A stretch of 5,104 nt of DNA, taken from the NCBI GenBank assembly GCA_015523135.1, contig WAKY01000034.1:1-5104 (forward strand), in the 5' to 3' direction. A program made the translations under genes and the position numbers. The stretch is from Candidatus Aciduliprofundum sp. (lineage in GTDB: Archaea; Thermoplasmatota; Thermoplasmata; Thermoplasmatales; Aciduliprofundaceae). Within the stretch, counting starts at the first letter, position 1. Every line of letters starts with the position of its first letter. Below the pieces are notes generated by a model. That model saw only the letters and a program-made list of their open reading frames with translations, did no database searches and was not told where the DNA came from. Positions 1 to 5,048 of the stretch are shown here, piece after piece.

Positions 1-225
1 GTATCCATTCATGGCTTTATAGCGAAGAATTACATCCTTAACTGAGCGAGTTAAAGCATGTCCAATATGGGGCATGCCATTGGCCGTGGGGGGACCTTCA
101 AGAAAAATAAATCTCTCATTTCCTTTATTCTTTGCCCTTAACTTTTCAAATATCTTGCCCTCTTCCCATTTTCGTAATATTTCCTCTTCAACCTTGGGAA
201 AATCAGCAATGCTATTAATTTCCAT
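1..225 (-). CDS. ileS: Isoleucyl-tRNA synthetase, N-terminal 75 residues (cut by window edge)
   Basis: Reading the minus strand from the ATG at 223-225 gives an open frame of exactly 75 codons to the window edge. The product would charge tRNA-Ile with isoleucine in the cytoplasm. The peptide begins MEINSIADFPKVEEEILRKW, typical of IleRS N-termini. It continues with the class I synthetase signature GPPTANGMPHIGH at about residues 44-56, where HIGH (53-56) binds ATP, and then KDVILRYKAMNGY at 63-75. The PTANG wording before HIGH favours IleRS over ValRS, which usually has PPNVTG and HMGH, and over LeuRS. The remaining roughly 900+ residues lie outside. No SD precedes the ATG, but a TATA-like box sits 24-31 bp upstream, so a leaderless transcript is likely. 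It is downstream of and co-oriented with the deoC unit, 22 bp after the membrane-protein stop. Confidence 0.93.
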   Translation of the reverse strand, partial: MEINSIADFPKVEEEILRKWEEGKIFEKLRAKNKGNERFIFLEGPPTANGMPHIGHALTRSVKDVILRYKAMNGY

Positions 226-247
226 GGGTGCGTGATTGAGGAAAACA

Positions 248-754
248 TTATAAATATTTCTCAAAGTTCCTAACTTTATTCTTCGCCCTTCCCACTACAT
301 TTTTACCGAGCATTCTGCTCCTCTCCAAGCTCTTCCCCCAAATTGTGAGAAACTCTTTCTTTGAACTGTAAATCCCTTTAAACAAATAGAAAGATCCAAA
401 GAAAAGAATGAGAGTATAGAGCAATCCAAGATAATCTGCAGAAAGAGCGGAGAAGAAGAATTTTATAGCTTCTGAGAAAATAATACCTCCTATTGTGTAA
501 AGGAGAAGGAAAAATAACCAGAAAAATAGCCAAAGGTAGATAAATGATGCAGGGCTTGCATTTATCCCTCTTTTCTTAGCAAGGGTCGAATCATGGGTAT
601 AAGAGGCAACTTTCTTTCCAGATAAAATTGGAGAAATAAAAGCCATAAAAGTTAAAATGTAAAGCAAAATACTCTCCATTCTAATAAAGTCAAATATGAA
701 AAGAGAAGTGCCTAAAATGAGAAGAATTATCCCTAGTAATTTTTTCCCTTTCAT
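248..754 (-). CDS. Four-helix integral membrane protein of unknown function
   Basis: I do not recognise this 168-residue protein. Four hydrophobic stretches are visible at about residues 6-24, 28-45, 71-94 and 108-128. Basic residues sit at the N-terminus (K2-K5), in the loop at 47-62 (KK and KKR) and in a 40-residue lysine/arginine-rich tail after residue 129. By the positive-inside rule this predicts both termini and the central loop in the cytoplasm. There is no signal peptide separate from the first helix and no obvious catalytic motif. The third helix is unusually rich in F, W and L. The start is fixed by an ATGA overlap with the deoC stop (ATG 752-754, TGA 751-753), so it is probably translated by coupling to deoC. 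The basic tail could contact membrane surface or nucleic acid, but that is speculation. Involvement in nucleoside transport is suggested only by the neighbour and is unproven. Confidence 0.8.
   Translation of the reverse strand: MKGKKLLGIILLILGTSLFIFDFIRMESILLYILTFMAFISPILSGKKVASYTHDSTLAKKRGINASPASFIYLWLFFWLFFLLLYTIGGIIFSEAIKFFFSALSADYLGLLYTLILFFGSFYLFKGIYSSKKEFLTIWGKSLERSRMLGKNVVGRAKNKVRNFEKYL
249..256 (-). promoter_or_regulatory. Predicted TATA box of ileS (leaderless)
   Basis: The minus strand reads TATTTATA here, centred about 27 bp upstream of the ileS ATG. With the usual archaeal spacing, transcription would begin at or within a base or two of the start codon, which fits the absence of an SD. 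The box overlaps the last codons of the upstream membrane-protein gene. It is a sequence prediction only; co-transcription from the deoC promoter is also possible. Confidence 0.5.
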
Positions 755-1416
755 TTCTCTAGCGTCTCAATTATCTGTACACTTCTGCTTGCACCTATCC
801 TTGTAGCCCCAGCTTCTATCATAGCTATGGCTTCCTTTGCATTGTGTATTCCGCCAGCGGCCTTTACACCCATATCATTGCCCACCACACTGCGCATCAA
901 TTTAACATCCTCAACTTTCGCTCCTGCGCTGCCAAATCCTGTAGATGTTTTAACAAAATCCGCACCAGCTTTCTTGGCGAGCTCGCATGCCTTAACTTTC
1001 TCCTCATCGCTTAGGTAACATGTCTCAATTATCACCTTTACCTTTGCTCCCATAGGATGTACCGCTTCCACAACTTCTCTTATATCTTTTTCCACAACTT
1101 CATAATCCCCATCCTTCATAGCACCTATGTTCATAACCATATCAATCTCATCCGCTCCGTTGCGAACGGCCATTATCGCCTCTTGAACCTTTGTCTCTGT
1201 GAATGTTGCTCCTAAAGGAAATCCAACTACGGAAGCGATTTTTATATCCGTGCCCTCTAAGAACTCTTTAGCATCCTTGACCCTGTATGGATTTACGCAT
1301 ACAGCATAGAACCCGTATTCCTTGGCCTCATCGCATAATTTTTTTATTTCTTCTCTAGAGACATATGCCTTCAAATTTGTATGGTCAATATATTTAGCAA
1401 GCTCCTCAGCGTTCAT
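751..1416 (-). CDS. deoC: Deoxyribose-phosphate aldolase (DERA)
   Basis: This 221-residue protein has the normal length and motifs of DERA. DERA reversibly cleaves 2-deoxy-D-ribose 5-phosphate into acetaldehyde and glyceraldehyde 3-phosphate, a cytoplasmic step in deoxynucleoside breakdown. The N-terminus has the family pattern IDHTNLKA (10-17). VVGFPLGAT is at 63-71, EIDMVMNIGA at 90-99 (D92 is the expected catalytic aspartate), and KVIIETCYL at 127-135. DFVKTSTGF at 153-161 places the Schiff-base lysine at K156, and VKAAGGI at 184-190 supplies the second active-site lysine K185 and the phosphate-binding glycines. All key residues are present. The ATG at 1414-1416 has no SD, and a TATA-like box lies 23-30 bp upstream, so the transcript is probably leaderless. 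It is first in a two-gene unit, its stop overlapping the membrane-protein start, and it diverges from mutL. Confidence 0.96.
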   Translation of the reverse strand: MNAEELAKYIDHTNLKAYVSREEIKKLCDEAKEYGFYAVCVNPYRVKDAKEFLEGTDIKIASVVGFPLGATFTETKVQEAIMAVRNGADEIDMVMNIGAMKDGDYEVVEKDIREVVEAVHPMGAKVKVIIETCYLSDEEKVKACELAKKAGADFVKTSTGFGSAGAKVEDVKLMRSVVGNDMGVKAAGGIHNAKEAIAMIEAGATRIGASRSVQIIETLEK

Positions 1417-1438
1417 ACTGCAAATACCACATTTTAAG

Positions 1439-1446
1439 ATTTAAAT
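1439..1446 (-). promoter_or_regulatory. Predicted TATA box of deoC (leaderless)
   Basis: The minus strand reads ATTTAAAT, centred about 26 bp upstream of the deoC ATG at 1416. At the usual archaeal TATA-to-start distance this puts the transcription start at the start codon itself. It lies in the 78-bp divergent region with the mutL promoter, whose box is about 20 bp away. Confidence 0.5.
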
Positions 1447-1462
1447 TTTTGCCAAAAAGGAA

Positions 1463-1472
1463 TAATTTTTAT
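1463..1472 (+). promoter_or_regulatory. Predicted TATA box of mutL (leaderless)
   Basis: The AT-rich element TAATTTTTAT lies 23-32 bp upstream of the mutL GTG at 1495, preceded by the purine-rich AAAAAGGAA (1454-1462) at the position of a BRE. The stretch between box and start codon is pyrimidine-rich with no SD. This fits a leaderless mRNA starting near the GTG. The TATA match is weaker than those for ileS, deoC and argF. Confidence 0.4.
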
Positions 1473-1494
1473 TCAATTACCTCATACCATTTTT

Positions 1495-3174
1495 GTGCCT
1501 GAAATAAGAGTTCTGCCCCCGAAAATCGTGGAGAAAATTGCTGCCGGAGAAGTAGTGGAGAGGCCTGCAAGTGTTGTTAAAGAGCTTGTGGAGAATAGCA
1601 TAGATGCAGGGGCAAGCAAGATTGCAATATACATAGATGGGGGAGGGGTAAAGAGAATTAGAGTTGTGGATAATGGCTGCGGAATGAGCGAAGAGGATGC
1701 CGTTCTTGCATTAAAGAGGCATGCAACGAGTAAGATAAAGAGCGAGGAGGATTTGAATAAAATAAGTACCTTGGGATTCAGAGGTGAAGCTTTGCCAAGC
1801 ATTGCGGCAGTTTCAAAATTGACAATAATAACAAAGAGGAAAGAGGACCTTGTAGGAACAAAAATTTATGAAGAGGGAGGAGAGATAAAGAGTATTGCAA
1901 GTATAGGTGCTCCAGCGGGAACTTCTGTACTCGTAGAAGATTTATTTTACAACACTCCTGCAAGAAGAAAATTCTTGAAGGGAGAGAGAAGTGAGTTTTT
2001 CCAAATATATTCAATTGTGGAAAAATATGCGATAATATACGAGCGCATACATTTCAAGCTCTTTCATAATGGAAAGGAAGTTTTTAATTTACCTCCTTCA
2101 GAGCTAAAAGCGAGGATTGCAAAGCTCTGGGGCAAAGAGATTGCCGATGCGATGGTTGAAATAAAAAAGGAAAATAAAATGAAAATCCAAGGCCTTATAG
2201 CGAAGCCATATCAAGTTAGGAAGGATAAGAGCAAGCTATTGGTTTTCGTGAATGGGAGGTATGTGAAAAGTAAAACAATAGAGGATGCAATTTTGGAGGG
2301 ATATGGCACCCTTCTATTCAGGGATTCGTACCCAATTGCCATCCTGAAAATTCAAATTGAGCCGGAAGAGATTGATGTAAATGTGCATCCTGCCAAGCTA
2401 TTTGTCAAGTTCAAAGATGAGAAAAGAGTAAAGAAAGAGATTGCAAATTTGATATGGAATTCTTTAACTAAAGAGGAAAATATCCCATCAAAAATAATGG
2501 CGAGAGAGGAGAGAGTTGAGGAGATTAAAATTGAGAGAGGAAAGCAGATGGTTTTTGATGTTGAAGAGCCCAGCAAGATGAGAAAAATAGAGGATTTCAT
2601 CCCTGCGATGAGAACCATGCCCATGGAAATTTTGGGGCAAGTGGATGATACTTATATAATTCTCAAATCTCCGGAGGGTTTGGTAATCGTGGACCAGCAT
2701 GCAGCCCACGAGCGCATCCGCTATGAAAGATTTTTGAAAAATATGAAAAATAAGAATATTCAAGAGCTCTTAGAGCCCATTGTGCTAAATTTAGATTATA
2801 AAGAGTATCAATTCTTGTTAGAGCAGAAAAATGAATTGAAAGATTATGGATTTATGATTGAAGATTTTGGCACAAATTCAATTGTGGTAAGGGGCATACC
2901 TCCCATACTCACCAAGAAGGATGCGGAGGATGCAATAAGGGAAATCCCTCAAATAGGTCCAAAGTCAATAGATGAGAAGAGAGATGAACTAATAAAACTC
3001 ATATCCTGCAAAGGAGCAATCAAAGCGCATCAAAAACTATCACAATTTGAGATGGAAAAGCTTGTATTGGAACTATTGAGATGCGAGAATCCATTCACAT
3101 GTCCCCATGGAAGACCAACAATGATAAAGATAAAAAACGAAGATTTAGAAAAGATGTTTAAAAGAAAGGAGTGA
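1495..3174 (+). CDS. mutL: DNA mismatch repair protein MutL, endonuclease type
   Basis: This 559-residue protein is a complete MutL, slightly shorter than bacterial homologues of about 615-630, mainly because of a short linker. MutL couples MutS mismatch recognition to strand incision. The N-terminal GHKL ATPase shows AAGEVVERPASVVKELVENS (16-35; E30 catalytic base, N34 Mg/ATP ligand), DNGCGM (59-64), RHATSKI (75-81) and GFRGEAL (94-100). A transducer domain follows to about 330, then a charged linker. The C-terminal domain starts near 376. It carries the endonuclease motif DQHA-x2-E-x4-E (D400 to E411), SCK (504-506), CEN (530-532), CPHGRP (536-541) and FKR (555-557), so it should nick DNA, unlike E. 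coli MutL. QELLEP (423-428) matches the QxxLxP clamp-binding motif. The start is a GTG (1495): it gives the family N-terminus MPEIRVLPP, and a TATA-like element lies about 26 bp upstream without an SD. Codon use resembles the neighbours, so any acquisition from bacteria would be old. No mutS is visible here. Confidence 0.97.
   Translation: MPEIRVLPPKIVEKIAAGEVVERPASVVKELVENSIDAGASKIAIYIDGGGVKRIRVVDNGCGMSEEDAVLALKRHATSKIKSEEDLNKISTLGFRGEALPSIAAVSKLTIITKRKEDLVGTKIYEEGGEIKSIASIGAPAGTSVLVEDLFYNTPARRKFLKGERSEFFQIYSIVEKYAIIYERIHFKLFHNGKEVFNLPPSELKARIAKLWGKEIADAMVEIKKENKMKIQGLIAKPYQVRKDKSKLLVFVNGRYVKSKTIEDAILEGYGTLLFRDSYPIAILKIQIEPEEIDVNVHPAKLFVKFKDEKRVKKEIANLIWNSLTKEENIPSKIMAREERVEEIKIERGKQMVFDVEEPSKMRKIEDFIPAMRTMPMEILGQVDDTYIILKSPEGLVIVDQHAAHERIRYERFLKNMKNKNIQELLEPIVLNLDYKEYQFLLEQKNELKDYGFMIEDFGTNSIVVRGIPPILTKKDAEDAIREIPQIGPKSIDEKRDELIKLISCKGAIKAHQKLSQFEMEKLVLELLRCENPFTCPHGRPTMIKIKNEDLEKMFKRKE
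3132..3137 (-). terminator. Possible oligo-T terminator for argF inside mutL
   Basis: On the minus strand a run of six T lies 38-43 nt past the argF stop, within a T-rich tract (about 3132-3170) that also contains two TTTT runs. Archaeal RNA polymerase often stops at such oligo-T stretches. Because argF abuts mutL, any argF terminator must lie inside the mutL coding region. There is no hairpin. The T richness also simply reflects lysine-rich mutL codons on the other strand. Confidence 0.25.
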
Positions 3175-4095
3175 TTATGGTTTTATAAGCCGAACCAATA
3201 TTGCCTTTTGCGCATGCAATCTGTTTTCTGCTTCATCAAACACAACACTATTGCGAGAGTCAATTACCTCATCGGTCACTTCATATCCTCTGTGAGCAGG
3301 TAAGCAATGCATGAAAATGTAGTTACTCTTTGCATGCCTAACTAATTCTTCATTTACCTGATAGGGCCTAAAAACTTTGAGACGAATATCTTTCTCTGCT
3401 TCATCACCCATGCTTACCCATACATCTGTGTAAACTATATCTGCATCTTTAACGGCTTCCACTGGGTCATGGGTGATTATAACCTTTGCCCCGGTCTCAT
3501 TTGCTATCTTCCTTGCCTCTCCCACAATTTCCTTCTTTGGCTCATAATCTTCTGGGCAAGCTATGTAAAAATTCATACCAACAATAGCGGCTCCAAGCAT
3601 AAGGGAATGTGCAACATTGTTTCCATCACCTACATAGGCAAGCTTTAAACCCCTAAATCCTCCCTTTTTCTCTTTTATAGTCATGAGATCAGCAACAATT
3701 TGACATGGGTGCTCTAAATCATCCAAAGCATTTATCACAGGTACCGATGCATTTTCAGCAAGTTCTACAACATTTTCATGCTTGTATGCACGATAAACTA
3801 TTGCATCCACATACCTTGATAGTACTCTTGCAGTATCAGCTATTGTCTCACCACGGCCAAGTTGCATATCCCTAGGAGAAAGATAAAGAGCATGTCCACC
3901 AAGTTGAGTCATGGCAACTTCAAAAGATACCCTAGTTCTAGTACTTGGTTTCTCAAAAATCATAGCCATACTCTTGTCCTTCAACGGCTCATAAACTTCA
4001 ACCATTCTCTGTCTTCTCTTCATCTCTAAGCCAAGATCTATTATCTCTTCAAGTTCATCCTTAATATCCACTATGGAAATCAGGTCCTTTTTCAT
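3175..4095 (-). CDS. argF: Ornithine carbamoyltransferase
   Basis: From the ATG at 4093-4095 this is a 306-residue enzyme, the usual OTC length. It joins carbamoyl phosphate to ornithine to make citrulline in arginine synthesis, and works as a cytoplasmic trimer or multimer of trimers. FEKPSTRTR (47-55) binds carbamoyl phosphate, HPCQ (129-132) is the second carbamoyl-phosphate loop, SMG (229-231) is the ornithine-binding SMG loop, and HCLPAHRG (263-270) contains the active-site cysteine. SMG and HCLP together favour OTC over aspartate carbamoyltransferase; putrescine carbamoyltransferase is less likely. The frame is open 27 bases further to an ATG at 4120-4122. I prefer 4095 because a GAGGTGA SD sits just before it and the predicted transcription start falls after the upstream ATG. 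Its stop (3175-3177) touches the mutL stop with no gap. No other arginine gene is in view. Confidence 0.95.
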   Translation of the reverse strand: MKKDLISIVDIKDELEEIIDLGLEMKRRQRMVEVYEPLKDKSMAMIFEKPSTRTRVSFEVAMTQLGGHALYLSPRDMQLGRGETIADTARVLSRYVDAIVYRAYKHENVVELAENASVPVINALDDLEHPCQIVADLMTIKEKKGGFRGLKLAYVGDGNNVAHSLMLGAAIVGMNFYIACPEDYEPKKEIVGEARKIANETGAKVIITHDPVEAVKDADIVYTDVWVSMGDEAEKDIRLKVFRPYQVNEELVRHAKSNYIFMHCLPAHRGYEVTDEVIDSRNSVVFDEAENRLHAQKAILVRLIKP

Positions 4096-4100
4096 TATAC

Positions 4101-4107
4101 TCACCTC
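4101..4107 (-). promoter_or_regulatory. Shine-Dalgarno site that fixes the argF start
   Basis: The minus strand reads GAGGTGA followed by five bases and then the ATG at 4095. This is a near-complete complement of the archaeal 16S rRNA 3' end. It would fall inside the coding region if the ATG at 4122 were used, so it argues for the shorter protein. Confidence 0.8.
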
Positions 4108-4134
4108 AAGAACAATTGGCATAACTCAAATGAA

Positions 4135-4142
4135 TATTTAAA
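4135..4142 (-). promoter_or_regulatory. Predicted TATA box of argF
   Basis: The minus strand reads TTTAAATA, a strong archaeal TATA-like octamer. Transcription would start near 4113, giving a leader of roughly 18 nt that contains the SD. The box lies only about 17 bp beyond the 3' end of the co-oriented SRP RNA, so the SRP RNA end and argF promoter share a very small space. Confidence 0.55.
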
Positions 4143-4158
4143 TTTAAGCCATAATTAA

Positions 4159-4473
4159 GGTGCCAGGCACGCCGAGGTGGATGCCCAGAACCCGCCTCAG
4201 GGGCCCATGCAGTCCCTCCGCCCCGCTACCCTCCGAGCGTCAACGGTCCACGGTACCGCTGCTCCCTTCCGGGCCTGGCGGGGTTTCCGTGGCAAAGCGC
4301 CGTGGAGCTTTCCTCCGAAAGCCCACAGCACTCCCGCGACCCCGGAGGACAGGACTTCAACAGGGCTGCATGGTCTGAGACAGACCTGGTTACACCGCCC
4401 TCGGCTGTCGCCCCCGCGTATAGACGCTTTCGGGTAACAGGGGACGCCTAACCCCCCGGCCTAGCCTGGCACC
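4159..4473 (-). ncRNA. ffs: Archaeal 7S signal recognition particle RNA
   Basis: This roughly 315-nt GC-rich block on the minus strand is the RNA scaffold of SRP, which binds SRP19 and SRP54 and delivers ribosomes making membrane or secreted proteins to the membrane. The ends pair perfectly over 10 bp (GGTGCCAGGC at 4464-4473 with GCCTGGCACC at 4159-4168), forming helix 1, characteristic of archaeal SRP RNA. Near the 5' end, GGTTAGGC (about 4447-4454) and the following hairpin loops are those of the Alu domain. The universally conserved helix 8 apex CAGGCCCGGAAGGGAGCAGC (4258-4277) has a GGAA tetraloop (4267-4270) and the asymmetric loop that binds the SRP54 M domain. Length, ends and motifs agree with a full archaeal molecule. 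The ends are set by helix 1 and could be off by a few bases. No clear oligo-T terminator follows. Confidence 0.95.
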
Positions 4474-4493
4474 AAGATGTTTAATCTATTCCC

Positions 4494-4502
4494 CTATTTT
4501 AA
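4494..4502 (-). promoter_or_regulatory. Predicted TATA box of the SRP RNA gene
   Basis: The minus strand reads TTAAAATAG, 21-29 bp upstream of the RNA 5' end, preceded by the purine-rich TAAAAAGG at the position of a BRE. The spacing fits transcription starting at helix 1. The AAAAAGG also occurs just before the mutL box. Confidence 0.5.
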
Positions 4503-4505
4503 CCT

Positions 4506-4651
4506 TTTTACCAGAAAATTTAATAAATTTTCCGCCACTTTGTTTAACATCCATAAAATCCCATCTTTTTAGAATACCAAATAAATGCTAAAATTTTAAT
4601 GTGTTAACAATAGTTTTTCAAAATTAATTCTTTTTACCATGTGTTTTACCA
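4506..4651. repeat. Three direct copies of TTTTACCA
   Basis: TTTTACCA occurs at 4506-4513, 4632-4639 and 4644-4651, the last two exactly 12 bp apart. All lie in the non-coding region between the SRP RNA and the RHH gene. The first lies just beyond the SRP RNA TATA box and the last two abut the RHH gene TATA box. They may be protein-binding half-sites, but in AT-rich DNA an 8-mer can recur by chance. Confidence 0.4.
4541..4550 (-). repeat. Inverted distant copy of the RHH operator half-site
   Basis: The minus strand reads ATGTTAAACA here, identical over 10 bases to 4684-4693, the left half of the palindrome before the RHH gene. It sits about 70 bp upstream of the SRP RNA 5' end, and a related GTTAACAAT lies at 4603-4611. 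It could be an auxiliary binding site. Confidence 0.35.
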
Positions 4652-4667
4652 AAAGTAAAATATATGG
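4637..4667. promoter_or_regulatory. 31-bp dyad over the RHH gene TATA box
   Basis: An inverted repeat is centred on 4652: CCAT (4637-4640) pairs with ATGG (4664-4667) and TTTTAC (4644-4649) with GTAAAA (4655-4660), with 11 of 15 symmetric pairs matched. It covers the predicted BRE and TATA box of the downstream gene, where a bound protein would block TBP/TFB. It is a candidate operator, not an RNA hairpin, because it lies upstream of the predicted transcript start. Confidence 0.4.
4658..4665 (+). promoter_or_regulatory. Predicted TATA box of the RHH gene
   Basis: AAATATAT is the best TATA-like octamer before the RHH gene. It predicts a transcription start near 4687 and a leader of about 26 nt before the ATG at 4713. 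A leaderless start at the ATG would need a box near 4687, where none is seen. Confidence 0.45.
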
Positions 4668-4681
4668 ATTATCACATTACA

Positions 4682-4707
4682 TCATGTTAAACAATTGTTA
4701 AACGTGA
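4682..4707. promoter_or_regulatory. 26-bp imperfect palindrome, candidate RHH operator
   Basis: A dyad centred between 4694 and 4695 has a core GTTAAACAATTGTTAAAC (4686-4703) with 8 of 9 pairs matched. Adding TCA (4682-4684) and TGA (4705-4707) gives 11 of 13 pairs. It covers the predicted transcription start (about 4687) and the weak SD of the RHH gene. Position and symmetry suit autorepression by the dimeric or pseudo-dimeric RHH protein it precedes. Binding is inferred. Confidence 0.5.
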
Positions 4708-4712
4708 GAGAT

Positions 4713-5048
4713 ATGATTGTAGGAGCAAGAATTCCAGATGAGCTAAAGATAAAAATTGAAGACCTATGCGAAAAGGAAGGAAAAACAGTATCAGAGCTAA
4801 TTAGAGAGCTTATTGAGAACTATGTTGAAGAGAGGGAGGAGGAATGGCAAAGGGTTAAGCTCGTGGCTAAGGTACCTCGCAACATACTCTCACAAGTTGA
4901 CCTGTTCATTGAGAAGGGATATGCATTGGATAGGGAGCATGTGGTGAGTGAAGCCCTATCTTTATGGCTAAGAGTTAAAAAGATGGAGTACAGGAAGAAT
5001 TGGAAAGAAGAGTTAATAGAGGCGCTTGATGGAACTTCACTTCTATAA
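4713..5048 (+). CDS. Tandem ribbon-helix-helix DNA-binding protein
   Basis: This 111-residue acidic/basic protein appears to hold two RHH domains. The first, residues 2-41, has a short strand IVGARIP followed by helix DELKIKIEDLCEKEG, the turn KTVS, and helix ELIRELIENYVEER. The second, residues 48-90, has strand VKLVAKVP, helix RNILSQVDLFIEKG, turn YALDRE, and helix HVVSEALSLWLRVKK, resembling CopG/NikR-type RHH. A charged tail (91-111) follows. RHH proteins normally pair two chains to make the DNA-contacting sheet; here one chain could do it. Role: probably a transcriptional regulator, perhaps of its own gene, since palindromes cover its promoter. An antitoxin role is possible but no toxin gene is visible, though the next gene is unseen. 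Starts at TTG 4695 or GTG 4704 would add 6 or 3 residues. I chose ATG 4713 because GTGA precedes it with the same 5-base gap as the argF SD, and the protein then begins at the strand. Confidence 0.82.
   Translation: MIVGARIPDELKIKIEDLCEKEGKTVSELIRELIENYVEEREEEWQRVKLVAKVPRNILSQVDLFIEKGYALDREHVVSEALSLWLRVKKMEYRKNWKEELIEALDGTSLL

Noticed and set aside
827..1018. A 63-codon plus-strand open frame inside deoC
   Set aside because: It is antisense to conserved deoC codons and has no recognisable family.
1482..2763. Several minus-strand open frames of 78-106 codons within mutL
   Set aside because: They are antisense shadows of mutL, low-complexity S/L/F-rich, with no motif or ribosome site.
4160..4437. 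Two overlapping plus-strand open frames rich in P, R and A
   Set aside because: They are read through the complement of the SRP RNA. The GC-rich composition and lack of stops come from the structured RNA, and the conserved helix 8 and helix 1 explain the sequence.
4159..4473. GC-rich island as a sign of horizontal transfer
   Set aside because: High GC is expected of structured RNA in a thermophile, and the block is fully explained by the 7S SRP RNA.
4695..4697. TTG at 4695 as the start of the RHH protein
   Set aside because: It lies at the centre of the palindrome and close to the predicted transcript start, with no SD. The ATG at 4713 has a GTGA at good spacing.
4474..4712. A hidden small gene, tRNA or CRISPR repeat in the 239-bp AT-rich gap
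   Set aside because: I see no sustained open frame with a start signal, no cloverleaf and no regular repeat-spacer pattern. Only promoter elements, dyads and short repeats can be supported.
4713..5048. A toxin-antitoxin pair
   Set aside because: The RHH protein could be an antitoxin, but no toxin gene lies in the window and the upstream neighbour is SRP RNA, so the call cannot be supported without the sequence to the right.
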